From contig WTGJ01000020.1 in the NCBI GenBank assembly GCA_011523615.1, forward strand, positions 129,511-193,510: a stretch of 64,000 nucleotides of DNA, in the 5' to 3' direction. Of the stretch, positions 34,367-42,969 are shown one piece after another. Below the pieces are notes generated by a model. It saw only the letters and a list, made by a program, of their open reading frames with translations, had not been told where the DNA came from and did no database searches. A program made the translations under genes and the position numbers. How positions within the stretch are numbered: the stretch's first letter is position 1; each line of letters starts with the position of its first letter. The DNA is from Chloroflexota bacterium. GTDB taxonomy: Bacteria > Chloroflexota > Anaerolineae > Aggregatilineales > Phototrophicaceae.

Positions 34367-34712
34367 TCCAGACCGGCTCTGGTTGGATGGTCGGGAGCGG
34401 TTCGGGCCCCGGGTCATCCAGACCACTTTCGGAAAAGCGCAATAAGGTTCGCAGCTCCATATCTGCCTCACAACTGATCTGACAGCTCAGGCGCAAACCC
34501 AGGTCTTCTTGCTTATCGGTCAAGCGTTGCAGCTCCGCTTCCGTGCGCATGGTCGGCTCACCACGGAGGAAGGAAACGCGGCAGGTGGTGCACTTGGCGT
34601 TGCCACCACATCGGTGCAGCATATCCACCCCGTTTTCCAACAAGGCGCTCAATAAGCGTTTGCCCGGTGTTACTTCAAAACTGCCCATTCCTTCTACGGT
34701 CACTTTAGGCAT
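34353..34712 (-). CDS. 2Fe-2S ferredoxin
   Basis: 119 residues from the ATG at 34712, with GGGGAGG seven bases upstream; the longer frame runs through the promoter. Plant/adrenodoxin-type cluster: CGGNAKCTTC supplies three cysteines (C-x5-C-x2-C) and LSCQI the fourth. The N-terminal MPKVTVEGMGSFEV is a ubiquitin-like strand pair. A Pro-rich tail of about 20 residues follows (DDPGPEPLPTIQPEP). It carries electrons for an unknown oxygenase or reductase; no partner is adjacent. The 3' end overlaps the kinase-like gene by 14 bp, convergently. Confidence 0.9.
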   Translation of the reverse strand: MPKVTVEGMGSFEVTPGKRLLSALLENGVDMLHRCGGNAKCTTCRVSFLRGEPTMRTEAELQRLTDKQEDLGLRLSCQISCEADMELRTLLRFSESGLDDPGPEPLPTIQPEPVWIKRE

Positions 34713-34748
34713 ACAGAGCCTCCCCTTCGCCGTTGCCATCTCATACGG

Positions 34749-34777
34749 ATGATAAACTTGGCAACCCAGGCTGTCAA
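34749..34777 (-). promoter_or_regulatory. Promoter of the ferredoxin gene
   Basis: Minus strand: TTGACA at 34777-34772 (consensus), 17 bp, TATCAT at 34754-34749, about 37 bases before the ATG. Confidence 0.65.
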
Positions 34778-34815
34778 ACCACGTGCAAAGCCTGCGCTCT
34801 CCCCCAGCAAACTTC

Positions 34816-34834
34816 GCAGGATATGTTATCCTGC
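34816..34834. promoter_or_regulatory. 19-bp palindrome just upstream of the penicillin-binding protein gene
   Basis: GCAGGATA (34816-34823) and TATCCTGC (34827-34834) are exact reverse complements around TGT. It ends 8 bases before the first candidate ATG, so it may be an operator or an mRNA stem at the ribosome-binding site. Confidence 0.45.
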
Positions 34835-34842
34835 AAAGAGCC

Positions 34843-37800
34843 ATGTTCATGCCAGGCGACACCAACTTCACAGCCAACCCCACCCGGAAAGCAATTCCAC
34901 ACACACCAGGAAAAAACCGCCCTGCCCAACGCCCGATCCGCCCTGCGCAGGAGGAATCTCGCGGCCCCACCCGGCAACCCGCTCCAGCGCAAACGAATCA
35001 GCCACCCCCGCCCAGGATCGGCCGTCACCGCGGTTGCCTGTGGTCATTCGCCGTGTTTTTGCTCCTGGGCTGTGGTCTACTGACGGTATCGGTGGCCGCC
35101 GTCGGTGGTCTGGCGTATGCTCGTCTGGACCAGCTGGTGGATGCTCGATTGGAAGAATTTGCTGAATACCGCGGCTTCGAAAGCACTTTCATCTACGCCC
35201 GCAATCACAGCGATGGCGTGACGAGCGATGCTGGCTGCGCCCGAAAGCCACCCGGCCGGGATGAACCGCATTTACTGTATGAGTTATTTGGCGAAGGGCG
35301 CCGGCAGCATGTCCCCCTGGAACAGATGCCCGTAGCGCTGCTGCAGGCGATCATCGCCACGGAAGACGGAGCTTTCTATCGCCACCTCGGGATCGACATC
35401 CCGGCTACCTTGCAAGCCGCCTGGCGCTTTTTGACCGGCAACCGACTCGCCCCCGGTGGCAGTACCATCCACCAACAGTTGGTGCGCAATGTGCTCTTCG
35501 CCCCAGAATATCGCGCGGAACGAAGCATCCGGCGCAAAGCAGAGGAAATCATCCTGGCTTTGGCGCTGGACCAGCGGTATGCCAAAGACGAAGTGCTGGA
35601 GATGTACCTCAATGAAGTCTATTACGGCAACCTCGCCTATGGCGCTCAGGCGGCTGCGCAAACCTTCTTCTGCAAAGAGGTGAGCGACTTATCGGTCGGG
35701 GAGGCGGCCCTGCTGGCCGGTTTGCCCCAGGCGCCCGCCAGTCTGGATCCGCTATCCAGCGACCCAGCCACCCAGGCAGCGGTGCTCGAACGCTGGTTGA
35801 TCGTGTTGGATGCTATGGTGGACAATGGCTTTCTGACCGAAGCGGAAAAGGAACGCATCCATGCGACCGGGTTGGTCTTGCAGCAAGATGCCATCCGCCT
35901 GGAAGCTCCTCATTTCACCATTCACCTGCTGGGGGAGTTGGAAGAGAAGTTGCGCAGTTTGGGTTACCAACCCGATCTCGTCACCCCGGATGGTGTGCCG
36001 ATTTTTGGCGGCTTTCGCGTGTACAGCACCCTGGATACGCGACTGAACGAACTCAGCCGTGATGTCATCACCCAACAGCTGTGTCAAAGCAAAGAGCAGC
36101 GCATCGGCAATGGCGCAGCGGTCGTCCTGAAACCCAGCACCGGGGAAGTGCTCGCCATGATGGGCAGCGCCAATTACCACAGTCACGACCTGGCGCCCGG
36201 CAACCCACTGATCGCTTACGAGTATGACGATGAAGGCCGCTGCACCGCCGTGCATGTGGTGGATGGGCAGGTCAATGTAACGACGCGCAGGCGTCAACCC
36301 GGCAGCGCCATCAAACCGATCACCTACGCCGCCGCCCTGGAACGGCAAGTGCTGAATCCAGGCACCGTGCTCTGGGACACCGAGACGAGCATCACCATAG
36401 CCGGTCAACCGGATTATGAGCCACGGAACTATGACGGTCGCTACCATGGCCCGATGACGTTGCGAACGGCTCTCGCCAACAGTTACAACATCCCCGCCGT
36501 TCAGACCTTGCGCGCTCTGGGGGTGGAGAATCTCTTGGAAACCATGAACCGTTTCGGACTGCAGTCTTTGGCGGATGATCCCAGCCAATACGGCCTATCC
36601 CTGACCCTGGGGGGTGGTGAAATCACGTTGCTCGAGCTGACGCGCGCCTATACCATCTTCGTGAATCAGGGCCGCCTCTTGCCCAGCCGGAGCATTCGTT
36701 GCATTTTGGACATGAATGATGCCATCATCTATGAATTCGCTGCGGGTTGCCCCAGGGGAGAAATCGTCACCGCTGCGATGTTGGCCAATTGTGAAGCGCA
36801 GCCCAGCGAAGCGCAAGCGGCATATTGTTCGCTGCCCGCTCCCAGCCAGCAGGAAACCGTGGGCGGAAAGGCCGTGCTCGATGCCCGCATCGCCTACCTC
36901 ATTCAGGACATCCTGAGCGACAACGTGGCCCGATCGCCTGCGATGGGCGCCAACAGCGCCTTGCATATCCCCAATTTACCGGCTGCCGTTAAAACGGGAA
37001 CGACTGACGATTTCAAAGACAATTGGACCGTCGGCACCACAGCGAATGTTGCGGTCGGTGTGTGGGTCGGCAACACGCGGGGGGAGCCGATGCGCAACAC
37101 CACGGGCCTCAGCGGCGCGGCGCCGATATGGAATGCCATCCTGCGCGGAATTTACGAAGAGTCAAAACACCTGCTCCCATTTGCCGAAGCGGATGGCAGC
37201 CTAAGGAGCGAGGTCATCCCGGTACCCGCGGCCATGACGCTGCAAGAAATTTGCGATGTGCGGCAGCTGCGAGAACCGGCAACGCACTGTTCCTCAACCA
37301 CGACGGAATGGTTCCTGGATTCTCCGCCCGCTCGACCGGATGCACAAGGCCAGCTGCAGATTCCCCCATCGCCGGTCCGAGAGCCCGAACTGCTGAGTGA
37401 TGTGGATCGGGTTGAAGTTTCGCCGAGCGTGTATGCCCTGCGCGCGCAACCCCTCCCCGCCAACATCAGTGAGGCGATCGATTTCGGCCTTCCACGAGCA
37501 GAAGCGCCACCGCCGCCCCTGTATTGCCAGATTCCGCAACATTTGGCGCCGAGCGCGCCCGGGGCACAAACTCGGCTGTTCCTGGCACCGCCACCCGATG
37601 CGCAAGACGCCATCGCTGCCGAACGATTCGCGCGGGAAAATGGCTATGCCTTCTTGCCCACCATCGTCTGTACGCCGGAGCTGCTCGCCCTCGCCCGCAG
37701 TCAAATTGCCCAGGTCGTCACCGCATTCATCAGCCGGCCCTATGCCGATGAGCTCGTTACGGGGGGGATGGCGATTCAGGGCAGCGTCCAATTTGCGCCG

Positions 37801-38013
37801 GAGCAGGCCCAATTCTACAAGCTGGAATTGCGCGGTGGGCCTTACTTTGATTGGATCACGCTGGGTGACATCCACCAGCAACCGGTCGCAGACGGGCCGC
37901 TGGAATGGTTGCCTGTCTTACCTCGTGGAGACTATCAGTTGCGATTGGTGGTGGTGGGGTGGGATGGCAATTTCGTGCAGCCGCCCTACCAGCTATCGTT
38001 CCGCGTTCCCTGA
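34843..38013 (+). CDS. Class A penicillin-binding protein (PBP1A-like)
   Basis: 1056 residues. A Pro-rich cytoplasmic tail (~64 residues) precedes one membrane anchor (65-92). The glycosyltransferase domain has its catalytic glutamate E174 in ATEDGAFYRH, plus GGSTIHQQL. The transpeptidase has Ser488 in GSAIKP, SYN in ANSYNIPAVQ and K717 in VKTGTTDD. About 250 extra C-terminal residues are Pro-rich, ending in a domain (QFYKLELRGG to YQLSFRVP) that may be beta-sandwich. It polymerises and cross-links peptidoglycan outside the membrane. ATG at 34849 is an equally good start (AAGAG eight bases before). The 3' end overlaps the next gene by 21 bp. Confidence 0.93.
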   Translation: MFMPGDTNFTANPTRKAIPHTPGKNRPAQRPIRPAQEESRGPTRQPAPAQTNQPPPPRIGRHRGCLWSFAVFLLLGCGLLTVSVAAVGGLAYARLDQLVDARLEEFAEYRGFESTFIYARNHSDGVTSDAGCARKPPGRDEPHLLYELFGEGRRQHVPLEQMPVALLQAIIATEDGAFYRHLGIDIPATLQAAWRFLTGNRLAPGGSTIHQQLVRNVLFAPEYRAERSIRRKAEEIILALALDQRYAKDEVLEMYLNEVYYGNLAYGAQAAAQTFFCKEVSDLSVGEAALLAGLPQAPASLDPLSSDPATQAAVLERWLIVLDAMVDNGFLTEAEKERIHATGLVLQQDAIRLEAPHFTIHLLGELEEKLRSLGYQPDLVTPDGVPIFGGFRVYSTLDTRLNELSRDVITQQLCQSKEQRIGNGAAVVLKPSTGEVLAMMGSANYHSHDLAPGNPLIAYEYDDEGRCTAVHVVDGQVNVTTRRRQPGSAIKPITYAAALERQVLNPGTVLWDTETSITIAGQPDYEPRNYDGRYHGPMTLRTALANSYNIPAVQTLRALGVENLLETMNRFGLQSLADDPSQYGLSLTLGGGEITLLELTRAYTIFVNQGRLLPSRSIRCILDMNDAIIYEFAAGCPRGEIVTAAMLANCEAQPSEAQAAYCSLPAPSQQETVGGKAVLDARIAYLIQDILSDNVARSPAMGANSALHIPNLPAAVKTGTTDDFKDNWTVGTTANVAVGVWVGNTRGEPMRNTTGLSGAAPIWNAILRGIYEESKHLLPFAEADGSLRSEVIPVPAAMTLQEICDVRQLREPATHCSSTTTEWFLDSPPARPDAQGQLQIPPSPVREPELLSDVDRVEVSPSVYALRAQPLPANISEAIDFGLPRAEAPPPPLYCQIPQHLAPSAPGAQTRLFLAPPPDAQDAIAAERFARENGYAFLPTIVCTPELLALARSQIAQVVTAFISRPYADELVTGGMAIQGSVQFAPEQAQFYKLELRGGPYFDWITLGDIHQQPVADGPLEWLPVLPRGDYQLRLVVVGWDGNFVQPPYQLSFRVP

Positions 38014-38271
38014 TTCGGCGGTTTCCTCACCCGCTTCATCGCCGTCTTCCCAGGTGATGATCCAGATGCACAGGCCGGCGACCAAAAATGTGGCAACGAC
38101 CAGCGCCAGCCACTGCCCCATCAAGAGGCCGACATCGCGCCCTTCGTAGGCCAACAAGAGCACCATGCCGATGGCCAGGATCAGCCAGGCCAGGATGCGT
38201 GGGTGTTCGTTGGACCAACGGCCGAAGCCGGTTTCCAGAAAACGATTCAAGAGATTATCTAAAATGGACAT
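37993..38271 (-). CDS. Small two-helix membrane protein, unknown
   Basis: 92 residues from the ATG at 38271, with GGAGAAG upstream. An amphipathic N-terminus (SILDNLLNRFLETGFGRW) is followed by two helices (about 28-44, LAWLILAIGMVLLLAY, and 52-72, MGQWLALVVATFLVAGLCIWI) and an acidic tail (EDGDEAGEETAE). I do not recognise the family. Similar small proteins accompany coaE in no pattern known to me. It lies 27 bases after coaE on the same strand and so is probably co-transcribed; it overlaps the PBP 3' end convergently. Confidence 0.65.
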   Translation of the reverse strand: MSILDNLLNRFLETGFGRWSNEHPRILAWLILAIGMVLLLAYEGRDVGLLMGQWLALVVATFLVAGLCIWIITWEDGDEAGEETAESGNAER

Positions 38272-38298
38272 GTAGTTCTTCTCCATCTGTGCTGGGGA

Positions 38299-38985
38299 TC
38301 ATACCGTATTCATTCCGTTGGCTGTGCCTGCGCTTTCTCCCGCTGGGTCAGGAAGACGTTCCAACACGAGCGCCAGAGCCGCCTCCACCTGCCTCTTCGT
38401 ATCCTCCCAGTTGCCGCCATTTTCGATGACCACGTCCGCCTGTGCCAGTTTATCACGTTGTGGCGCTTGCGCTGCGATGCGTTGCCGGGCCACTTCCGCC
38501 GACATTTTCCGTTGGGTCCGCAAGCGTTCCTGCCGGACGTCTTCAGCAGCATCGACCACCCAGATGAAATCCAACTCCGGTCGCAGACTGCTCTCCAGCA
38601 ACTTGATCGCTTCCAGCACGATGATCGGCTCGCTGCTGGCGCTGATTCGAGCTTCCAGGATGCGCCGGATCGGCGGATGAGTGATCGCTTCCAGTTCACG
38701 AAGCAAACGCTCATCCTGGAACACGAGGCGGGCCAACCGGCCCCGATCGATGGCCGGGCGGGCGCCGCCGCTTTCTTGTAGGATCCCGCGACCAAAATGA
38801 TCCAGCACTGGTTGATGACATTCCCCATCTGGCTGCAAGACCTCATGGGCGATGAGATCGGCATCCAGGGCCTTCACCAGTGGGTGACGGGCGAGCCATT
38901 GCGCTACGGAACTCTTCCCAGAAGCGATATTGCCGGTCAAGCCGATGAGGCATTGATTCGACCATCTTTTACGTCGGGCACCCAT
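38299..38985 (-). CDS. coaE: Dephospho-CoA kinase
   Basis: 228 residues. Final step of coenzyme A synthesis: phosphorylates dephospho-CoA at the ribose 3'-hydroxyl, in the cytoplasm. The P-loop is GNIASGKS (18-25), followed by DADLIAHE for substrate binding, THPPIRRIL, and the lid segment RQERLRTQRKMS. Start at the ATG at 38985; no ribosome-binding site precedes it, and an extended -10 (TGCTATATT) ends seven bases upstream, so the message may be leaderless. The small membrane protein downstream is likely co-transcribed. Confidence 0.92.
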   Translation of the reverse strand: MGARRKRWSNQCLIGLTGNIASGKSSVAQWLARHPLVKALDADLIAHEVLQPDGECHQPVLDHFGRGILQESGGARPAIDRGRLARLVFQDERLLRELEAITHPPIRRILEARISASSEPIIVLEAIKLLESSLRPELDFIWVVDAAEDVRQERLRTQRKMSAEVARQRIAAQAPQRDKLAQADVVIENGGNWEDTKRQVEAALALVLERLPDPAGESAGTANGMNTV

Positions 38986-38992
38986 GCTGGGA

Positions 38993-39001
38993 AATATAGC
39001 A
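38993..39001 (-). promoter_or_regulatory. Extended -10 of coaE
   Basis: Minus strand TGCTATATT (TGn plus TATATT) with seven bases to the coaE ATG; no convincing -35. Places transcription start at the start codon. Confidence 0.45.
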
Positions 39002-39088
39002 CAAAGCACGGACAGGCGACGCTCGAGATGCAGGACCGCAGGACCGCGGTGCTGTCTGCGGAGAGGCTAGCCGACGGGGCCGGCCTGC

Positions 39089-39097
39089 TGCTATACT
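39089..39097 (+). promoter_or_regulatory. Extended -10 upstream of tRNA-Ala
   Basis: TGCTATACT at 39089-39097, ten bases before the first base of the tRNA. No matching -35. Confidence 0.5.
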
Positions 39098-39107
39098 CGC
39101 GCGCGGC

Positions 39108-39180
<73 letters not shown>

Positions 39181-39328
39181 TCTCTTTCTCTCCTGTTCGA
39201 AACTGTTGCACCCTTAACCTGCCGCGGCCGAAGAGGGAAAGTTCGCGCTTCATTTTGGTGGATGGGATGCTTTGCGTTACCATGGATCGTGTTGAAATCG
39301 GAGCAACGAGCAAACCCTTTCGCAGGCA
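39181..39328 (+). other. Intergenic leader between tRNA-Ala and the ABC importer
   Basis: 148 bases. I see no ORF, no clear sigma70 promoter and no strong hairpin. With the coaE promoter region and the tRNA it makes up the 343-bp protein-free gap 38986-39328. Confidence 0.5.
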
Positions 39329-40117
39329 ATGAAACCAGACCCGATCATCAAGATAGAGCTGAACGCCGTCCATAAGACCTTCCATACCGCTCAGGGAAGC
39401 GTAGCCGCCCTGGATGAGACGAGCCTCAAAATCAACACCAATGAAATCGTTTGCATCGTCGGCCCTTCCGGTTGCGGCAAATCCACCCTATTGAACCTCG
39501 TGGCCGGATTCATCGCCCCGAGCGCAGGATCGGTGCGGGTGGATGGCGTGCCTGTTCGTGGGCCCGGCGCCGATCGTGCGGTGGTCTTCCAACAAGATTC
39601 CATTTTCCCCTGGTTGACAGTACAACAGAATCTAGCCTATGGGCCTCGTGCCCGTGGTTTGCCGAATCATGAAATCCAACCCATTGTGGATCGCCTGCTG
39701 GCCCTGGTGGGTTTAACGGAATACGCCGAATTGTTCCCGCTGCAACTCTCCGGCGGGATGAAAAAACGCGTGGATCTCGCCCGCGCATACGCCAACAAAC
39801 CAGCAGTATTGCTGATGGATGAACCTTTCGGCGCGTTGGATGTACTCACCAAAGAGAAGATGCAACTGGAGTTGCTGCGCCTCTGGCAGGAAGAAGCGCT
39901 GACCATCCTGTTCGTCACGCATGATATTGAAGAAGCGTTGTTCATCGGTGATCGGGTCGTGGTGATGACGCCGCGCCCGGCCCGCGTGGCGGAAGACATC
40001 GCTGTCCCCTTCACCAGAGAACTCGACCCGCGCCGCAAAACGACCGCCGCCTTTCAACAACTGCGGCAAGGCTTGATGGATACCTTGAGCCAGAGTGAAG
40101 CGGAACCGGCCGCATGA
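39329..40117 (+). CDS. ABC transporter ATP-binding protein (nitrate/sulfonate/taurine type)
   Basis: 262 residues. Walker A GPSGCGKST (45-53), Q-loop VVFQQDSIFPWLTV (the FPW motif is typical of SsuB/TauB/NrtD), signature LSGGMKKRVDLARA, Walker B VLLMDEPFGALD and the H-loop FVTHDIEEA. It energises the permease that follows; the two genes are 10 bases apart. Binding protein third. Typical substrates of this class are taurine, alkanesulfonates, nitrate, cyanate or thiamine precursors. Confidence 0.93.
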   Translation: MKPDPIIKIELNAVHKTFHTAQGSVAALDETSLKINTNEIVCIVGPSGCGKSTLLNLVAGFIAPSAGSVRVDGVPVRGPGADRAVVFQQDSIFPWLTVQQNLAYGPRARGLPNHEIQPIVDRLLALVGLTEYAELFPLQLSGGMKKRVDLARAYANKPAVLLMDEPFGALDVLTKEKMQLELLRLWQEEALTILFVTHDIEEALFIGDRVVVMTPRPARVAEDIAVPFTRELDPRRKTTAAFQQLRQGLMDTLSQSEAEPAA

Positions 40118-40127
40118 TGCTCGCCTG

Positions 40128-40928
40128 ATGCTGCAAGAGGAAAGTACACGGCAACGCGCCCGTCGCATGCGCATGATCAGCATCCTCTCCATCATTGGGA
40201 TATTGTTGCTCTGGTTTGTCGTTACCATGGAATGGCAAGGGGCCGACCCCATCGTACGCTCGCTCAAATTGCCCAGTCCCGCGCGCGTTCTGGAAACCCT
40301 GATCCAGGTACGCGAGACAATTTTGCGGCAGGCTCTGGTCACCCTTTACCGGGTCAGCCTTAGCTTTCTGGCCGGCTCGGCCCTGGGGGTTCTGGTCGGT
40401 CTGGTCATGAGCCGCTTCCGCATCGTCTTCGCCTTTCTCGTGCCGCACATCGAAGCTTTGCGTCCGGTGCCGCCCGTCGCCCTCATCCCCTTCTTCATCC
40501 TCTGGTTTGGCATCAGCCTGTTCGGGCAAGTGTTGCTGGCCGGCCTGGGCTGTTTCATGGTGATGGTCGTCTGCACCATCGAAGCGGTGCGCAACGTGCC
40601 GCGCATTTACATCCAGGCCGCCCGTTCTCTTGGCGCGGAGCAGGATTACATCTATCGCACCGTCATCTTGCCGGCCATCGTGCCGGAGCTGATCGCCGGT
40701 TGGCGGGTGGCCCTCGCCCTGGCCTTTGGCCTCATGGCAGCAGCGGAGATGATGGGCGCACAAGAGGGCATCGGTTTTATGATCATGGTCGCTCGCCGCA
40801 GCCTGAATACACCGACCATCATGCTGGGTATCATCATCATCGGCATCGAAGCAGCTTTGGCCGATCGTGTGCTGTATTATTTCACCCGTCGCCTGACCCG
40901 TTGGACAGAAAGAGACGTGGAACGATGA
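40128..40928 (+). CDS. ABC transporter permease (SsuC/TauC type)
   Basis: 266 residues with six predicted helices. The start at 40128 (ATG) is preferred to a GTG at 40095 that would lie within the ATPase gene. The N-terminal half has the family segment LPSPARVLETL; the EAA-type loop is YIQAARSLGAEQDYIYRTVILPA. It forms the channel with the ATPase upstream and the binding protein downstream, 64 bp away. Confidence 0.92.
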   Translation: MLQEESTRQRARRMRMISILSIIGILLLWFVVTMEWQGADPIVRSLKLPSPARVLETLIQVRETILRQALVTLYRVSLSFLAGSALGVLVGLVMSRFRIVFAFLVPHIEALRPVPPVALIPFFILWFGISLFGQVLLAGLGCFMVMVVCTIEAVRNVPRIYIQAARSLGAEQDYIYRTVILPAIVPELIAGWRVALALAFGLMAAAEMMGAQEGIGFMIMVARRSLNTPTIMLGIIIIGIEAALADRVLYYFTRRLTRWTERDVER

Positions 40929-40992
40929 ATTCAATTCTTCTCGTGTGGAGTGTGTTCGCTGGCGATGCGCCAGAAAAAGTAAGGAGGTTGTA

Positions 40993-42111
40993 ATGAGTGG
41001 TATTGCAGTTCGTAGGGTCCTGCTCACGCTGTTGGTGGCGCTTTTGGCCATCGCCGGCGTACAGGCGCAGGACGAAATGGTCAGCGTCCGTTATGGCGTT
41101 TCTCCCTTTCAGGATACCCTGCTGCCCATCCTGGGGCAGGAGTTCGGCTGGTATGCGGAAGAGGGCCTGGATGTCGAATTCGTCATTCTCGGATGGCAGG
41201 CAGTGCAGGAAGCCCTGGCAGCAGGAGAAGTCGATGTCGCAATCAACAATATCACTTCGGTCATTGCCACCTATGACGCGTTCGAATTCGTTTATGTTTA
41301 TGGTTTTAACATCTTCGATGCCGGTACGGCGCTCATGGCCAAACCGGAATTCAAGTCGGTTGAAGAATTTGAAGCCGAGGGGATGGAACGGGAGGATGCC
41401 GTCAACGCCGCTTTGCGGCAAATGGAAGGGCGAACCGTCGTGACCACTGGCAATACCGACATGGGTCAGGCGGTAATTGGTTCGGCGGAAAAGGTTGGAC
41501 TGGATCCAGATTCGGACTTTACCATTATCGACCTTAACCCCGACGAAGGTCTGGCTGCTTTCCTTGCCGGTACCGGCGATTTCTACCTCGGTGGCATCCC
41601 GCAGCGCGTGAGAGCGACGGCCGAGGGTTACAAGCCAATTGTTGTCGGCGCAGATTTGGCGATACCACCGTTAAACGGCATCATTACTACGCCGGATTAT
41701 GCAGCTGAGAACCAAGAAACGTTGCTGAAATTGCTGCATGTCTGGTTCCGCATCGTGAATTTCGTCGAAGAGAATACTGACGAAGGCGCGATGATCATCC
41801 TCGATACCTTGAATAGTCAAACCGGTTCAAATATGACGGTCGAAGGATTCAAGGAGTACTGGCAGGGTTATGAACACTATCCGCTGAACCCCAGCGAAAT
41901 CGAGCGCGATATCCTCTCTGAAGATGGCTACAGTTACTGGAAAGCGCGCTGGGATTACACCAACAATTTCTTCGTCAACGTCAGCGGTGTCATCAGCGAA
42001 CCTGTCCCCACCGAAGGGGTCTTCTTGATGGAAGAGATCCATGCGGCTTATGTGGAAGCCTACGGCGATATGTACGATGACATGAGCGACGATGCAGGAT
42101 CGGACGAGTGA
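40993..42111 (+). CDS. ABC transporter substrate-binding protein (NMT1/THI5-like, TauA/SsuA class)
   Basis: 372 residues from the ATG at 40993, preceded by AAGGAGG. The signal peptide (VLLTLLVALLAIAGVQAQ) lacks a lipobox. The mature part has the pattern of NMT1/TauA proteins: SVRYGVSPFQDTLLPILGQEFGWYAEEGLDVEFVILG, with VQEALAAGEVDVAINN in the ligand cleft. The C-terminus is strikingly acidic (DDMSDDAGSDE). The downstream amidohydrolase and sugar kinase hint that the ligand is not a sulfonate but an organic acid or amide; that is inference. A good terminator follows. Confidence 0.9.
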   Translation: MSGIAVRRVLLTLLVALLAIAGVQAQDEMVSVRYGVSPFQDTLLPILGQEFGWYAEEGLDVEFVILGWQAVQEALAAGEVDVAINNITSVIATYDAFEFVYVYGFNIFDAGTALMAKPEFKSVEEFEAEGMEREDAVNAALRQMEGRTVVTTGNTDMGQAVIGSAEKVGLDPDSDFTIIDLNPDEGLAAFLAGTGDFYLGGIPQRVRATAEGYKPIVVGADLAIPPLNGIITTPDYAAENQETLLKLLHVWFRIVNFVEENTDEGAMIILDTLNSQTGSNMTVEGFKEYWQGYEHYPLNPSEIERDILSEDGYSYWKARWDYTNNFFVNVSGVISEPVPTEGVFLMEEIHAAYVEAYGDMYDDMSDDAGSDE

Positions 42112-42129
42112 CCTAAGCGCTAGAGTTTG

Positions 42130-42156
42130 GGGTCGCTCCGGCGGCCCTTATTTTCT
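42130..42156 (+). terminator. Rho-independent terminator after the ABC importer
   Basis: GGGTCGC (42130-42136) pairs with GCGGCCC (42141-42147) around TCCG, with one G-T pair, followed by TTATTTTCT. The amidohydrolase gene beyond would then depend on read-through or its own promoter. Confidence 0.75.
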
Positions 42157-42177
42157 TAAGCAGTAAAGAAAACCACC

Positions 42178-42969
42178 ATGATCATCGACGCCCATATGCA
42201 CTATGGCACAGACCCGGCCATCGCGGAGCACCTCATCGTCCCCTACGTGCAATACGATCAACCGGCCAGCATCATCCGCATGCTGGATGAATACGGTATG
42301 GAGCGTGGCGTCCTCTTGCCGCCGGATCGGATCTTGAACCCGCCCACGGATTTCAACTACCAGGCAGCCAATGAAGCGGTCGCGCGAGCGGTGGCCGCCT
42401 ATCCCGAACGGCTCATCGGGGCCATCCGCCTGAATCCACTATTTGGCGAAGAGTTCGTCTGGCAAACCGTGCAGCACTTCGTGGAAGAACGGGGGTTGCG
42501 GGGCATCAAAATGGTGGCGCGGGCCGATTTTTACAATCCCTCCAGCTTGAAGGTCGTCGGGCCGGTGTTTGAGGCAGCGCAACAATACGACATCCCCATC
42601 CTCTACCATTCGGGCCACCCCAGCCGCGATTTGCCCTCGCTCCAGGGCCATGCCGCCAGACAGTATCCGCAGGTGAAAGTGATCATCGCGCACATCGGGT
42701 TGCACGATTTTCTGACGGAGACGATCCTGGTCTGCAAAGAAACGCCCAACGTCTTTGCCGATATGAGCCAGGCCTGGCCCTACGATATCAAGGCCTTCGT
42801 TCGTGCCGTCGGCGCGGAGCGGTTGATGTATGGCAGCGATGCGCCGTTCCAATCCCCCCTGGTCGAGCGCATCAAAGTGGAAGAGTGTCGCTTCAGCGAT
42901 GCGGAACAGGAAATGATCTTCCATAAAAACGCCGAACGCATCTGGGGTTTTGCCACGAAAGATTCATGA
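42178..42969 (+). CDS. Amidohydrolase family 2 protein (TIM-barrel, PF04909-like)
   Basis: 263 residues. The HxH pair (DAHMHYG, His6 and His8) begins strand one, a mid-protein YHSGHPS and AHIGLHD supply further metal-binding histidines, and MYGSDAPF carries the catalytic aspartate. The family includes lactonases, decarboxylases and hydrolases of cyclic substrates. It overlaps the PfkB kinase gene by 4 bp (ATGA at 42966-42969), so the two enzymes probably act together. No strong ribosome-binding site is seen ahead of the ATG. Confidence 0.88.
   Translation: MIIDAHMHYGTDPAIAEHLIVPYVQYDQPASIIRMLDEYGMERGVLLPPDRILNPPTDFNYQAANEAVARAVAAYPERLIGAIRLNPLFGEEFVWQTVQHFVEERGLRGIKMVARADFYNPSSLKVVGPVFEAAQQYDIPILYHSGHPSRDLPSLQGHAARQYPQVKVIIAHIGLHDFLTETILVCKETPNVFADMSQAWPYDIKAFVRAVGAERLMYGSDAPFQSPLVERIKVEECRFSDAEQEMIFHKNAERIWGFATKDS

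Noticed and set aside
40011-41051. 346-residue frame opposite the TauC-type permease
   Set aside because: Composition (His, Asp, Gln and Gly-rich) is typical of the reverse of a membrane protein.
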